The position numbers and the translations under genes are program-made. Below, piece by piece: positions 7,247-8,635 of a stretch of 8,635 bases of DNA. The stretch spans positions 2,000-10,634 of the forward strand of contig DPLS01000062.1 in NCBI GenBank assembly GCA_003541875.1, written 5' to 3'. The DNA is from Bacteroidota bacterium (GTDB taxonomy: Bacteria; Bacteroidota; Ignavibacteria; UBA10030; UBA6906). Position 1 is the stretch's first letter. The number at the start of each line of letters is the position of its first letter. A model generated the notes under the pieces. It was not told the origin of the DNA, did not search any database, and saw only the letters and a list, made by a program, of their open reading frames with translations.

Positions 7247-7603
7247 TTTTTTCCAGTGCCTCTAACTATCAGTGTTTACGCTGAAGAATTGTGGAACGTC
7301 ACCAGGGGATAGCAACGGGACGCACAAACATGATTTTTGGGCAATAACCAATCTCGGAAGAGAGGAAGTCCTTTGGGGAGGTAGTTGAAGATGATAAAAA
7401 GTCAGCAAAGAATCAAGTGGAAGCGAGTCGCCTAAGAACCAAACTGAGGGCGTATAAGAGTTGCGTGCTTTAACGCAAGGTCAACGACCTAGCTATGTGA
7501 GCCCCATCCGTTGAGTTCCGCCGATTTCCCCGTTTGTTGCTCAGAACAAGATAGAGAACCGAGAAATGGGTACTGCACCAGCTGGGATCGTTCGGAACGT
7601 CCA
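7247..7603. other. Intergenic region, 357 bases, expected to hold the operon promoter
   Basis: No open frame here has a convincing start or protein-like content. It must carry the promoter of the ompA-ABC operon. On the minus strand TATCAT (7396-7391) resembles a -10 box, but the nearest TTGATT is only 14 bases away, too close, so I do not call it. A perfect hairpin, TTGCGT-gcttta-ACGCAA (7461-7478), lies between the cohesin-like gene and the operon without a T-run on either strand. CGTTCGGAACG (7589-7599) is a short inverted repeat directly after the stop codon of the upstream gene. I see no clear terminator for that gene. Confidence 0.5.
7461..7478. other. Perfect 6-bp hairpin between cohesin-like gene and operon
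   Basis: TTGCGT and ACGCAA flank a six-base loop. The sequence after it on the minus strand (CTCTTATAC) is not T-rich enough for an intrinsic terminator. It could be a weak termination or processing element after the cohesin-like gene, or a protein binding site upstream of the operon. Confidence 0.25.
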
Positions 7604-8407
7604 TCATTTGATGAACATCAGTTTGCGCACGTCTTCGAATCCCGATCCGGAGAATCGATAGAAGTAAATTCCGGACGGAAGCCCTTCCATCGAAAACACT
7701 GATTCAAACTCACCAGCAGCCAGTACATCATCGATCACTGTTTTCACTCCCTCTCCCAGAACGTTGTACACTTTCAACGTAACATGGCCTTCTTCTGGAA
7801 CAACGTATCGTACCAGTGTTGAGGGATTGCACGGATTGGGAAAGTTCTGGCTAAGATGCGCCTCCTTCTTTTCTTCTATCAAGAGATCGACAGAAGCAGG
7901 CGAACCGATGATAATGTTTGCCGCAGTGCCCTGTCCATCTGCTAACACCGATTGCACATCTTTAAGGACAAGTGCACCTGAGCCCTTGGACCGGCCACTG
8001 ACATTGATGGAAAAAAGCCCACTGTAAGTTGCCTCGGCGAGGCCGCGCAGGTTCCGGGACCAAAGCACAGCCCGCAGGGTATCCCCTCCACGACTAATCG
8101 AGTAATCAAACCCCCATATCAAAGGATCTCTGACGGTCTCTCCCCGCTCGATATTATTGAACCGAACCGCGTCCGACGTACTAACGATCATGAATTGCAG
8201 TCCTGCCAACCCAACGGATCCTCGGAACGTCAGAGCCAGAGGGACTTTCCCTCCACTTACACTAATACTCTGGCTGCCAAATCCAAAGGCAAGTGAACCA
8301 TTGGCATGCATATCACTAACTGACAAATAGGAGATACACATTGCGGCCAACAACACCCGGCAGAATGCCCGAAAGACGAAAGACCTGATAGCATTTGAAC
8401 GTTGCAT
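7604..8407 (-). CDS. Secreted cohesin-like protein with T9SS type A sorting domain
   Basis: From ATG at 8407 the protein has 267 residues. A basic start and hydrophobic segment (about 13-31) form a signal peptide, probably cut after A35. Residues about 40-170 look like a cohesin-type beta-sandwich: 'LAGLQFMIV', an 'AVRFNNIERGE' segment, 'DTLRAVLWS', 'GLFSINVSG' and 'ALVLKDVQSVLADGQG'. Cohesin folds usually mediate protein-protein binding. Residues 185-267 are a T9SS type A sorting domain: LSQNFPNPCNPSTLVRY, VTLKVYNVLGEGV, LPSGIYFYRF and RKLMFIK. This domain directs passage across the outer membrane and is usually removed. The common NPFNP is NPCNP here, which adds a cysteine. The open frame extends ten codons further up to TTG at 8437, but the ATG has GGGGCGGGA just upstream and gives the better signal peptide. 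It stands alone, 357 bases ahead of the operon. The sorting domain is certain, the cohesin call moderate; the binding partner is unknown. Confidence 0.85.
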   Translation of the reverse strand: MQRSNAIRSFVFRAFCRVLLAAMCISYLSVSDMHANGSLAFGFGSQSISVSGGKVPLALTFRGSVGLAGLQFMIVSTSDAVRFNNIERGETVRDPLIWGFDYSISRGGDTLRAVLWSRNLRGLAEATYSGLFSINVSGRSKGSGALVLKDVQSVLADGQGTAANIIIGSPASVDLLIEEKKEAHLSQNFPNPCNPSTLVRYVVPEEGHVTLKVYNVLGEGVKTVIDDVLAAGEFESVFSMEGLPSGIYFYRFSGSGFEDVRKLMFIK

Positions 8408-8635
8408 TTCCCGCCCCGTGAAATAGGTGTATACCAATAGACTCCGGGGAGTGAAAACTGCAACGCGTGTGCCAGCGGATTGCCAGATCGTATCGGTGGG
8501 AGTCGGTCAACAGATGGGAAGAAAACTGGAAGGATTGTTAAGAAAGACGGCAGAGACAATGCCAGTTCATCTCACGTCATCTTCGTGGGTCACTTGATGG
8601 TAAGATCTTAGGGCCAGATTGTAGAATCTTCAATG
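8408..8635. other. Leader region upstream of the cohesin-like gene, no gene seen
   Basis: These 228 bases contain no supported gene. On the minus strand TTGCAG (8463-8458) and TCTATT (8441-8436), 16 bases apart, are a weak sigma-70-like pair that would give a leader of roughly 20-25 bases before the ATG at 8407. Near the edge are the 10-base palindrome TAAGATCTTA (8601-8610) and a small hairpin, AGATT-gtag-AATCT (8616-8629). None is strong enough to call as a functional site. Confidence 0.4.

Noticed and set aside
7391..7420. TTGATT/TATCAT as a promoter for the ompA-ABC operon
   Set aside because: The spacer is only 14 bases, too short for a sigma-70-type promoter, and the Bacteroidota TTTG/TAnnTTTG pattern is absent.
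8328..8350. Possible lipobox (LLAAMC) in the cohesin-like protein
   Set aside because: Met lies at the position before Cys, where Gly, Ala or Ser is needed, and a hydrophobic run continues after it; a standard signal peptide fits better.
8408..8437. TTG at 8437 as the start of the cohesin-like gene
   Set aside because: It adds ten polar residues before the signal peptide and has no ribosome binding site; ATG at 8407 is better placed.

Overview
The window reads as part of a chromosome from the Bacteroidota/Chlorobiota/Ignavibacteriota (FCB) group. The main evidence is a C-terminal type IX secretion (T9SS) sorting domain of the 'NFPNPxNPST ... VYNxLG ... GIYFYR' kind, an OmpA protein with thrombospondin type-3 calcium repeats, and a GldA/GldF/GldG-type ABC transporter. 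The sorting-domain wording resembles Ignavibacteria or Kapabacteria more than Flavobacteria, but the species cannot be named from this sequence. All six genes I accept lie on the minus strand, so transcription runs from high to low coordinates.

Layout in the direction of transcription. (1) 8408-8635 is a non-coding leader. (2) 8407-7604 encodes a secreted protein with a cohesin-like beta-sandwich and a T9SS sorting domain. (3) 7603-7247 is a 357-base gap with no gene. (4) 7246-1157 is a tight four-gene operon: an OmpA-family protein (signal peptide, small beta-barrel, eight TSP3-like repeats, peptidoglycan-binding domain), a GldA-like ATPase, a single polypeptide joining a GldF-like ABC-2 permease to a GldG-like auxiliary domain, and a membrane-anchored DUF4340 protein with a C-terminal LysM domain. 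The junctions are a 10-base gap, a 4-base ATGA overlap and a 9-base gap, with ribosome binding sites overlapping the upstream stop codons at two of them. (5) 1156-750 is a 407-base gap holding a good minus-strand intrinsic terminator. (6) 749-1 is the N-terminal part of a secreted endonuclease/exonuclease/phosphatase (EEP) family protein, cut by the window edge.

The most interesting element is the operon. Its products would run from the outer membrane (OmpA barrel) through peptidoglycan (OmpA-C domain at one end, LysM at the other) to an inner-membrane ABC transporter. This suggests an ABC machine physically connected to the cell wall and outer membrane, perhaps for gliding, surface secretion or envelope maintenance. 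That reading is an inference; the domain calls and gene spacing are what the sequence shows. I see no CRISPR array, tRNA, rRNA, insertion sequence or phage gene.
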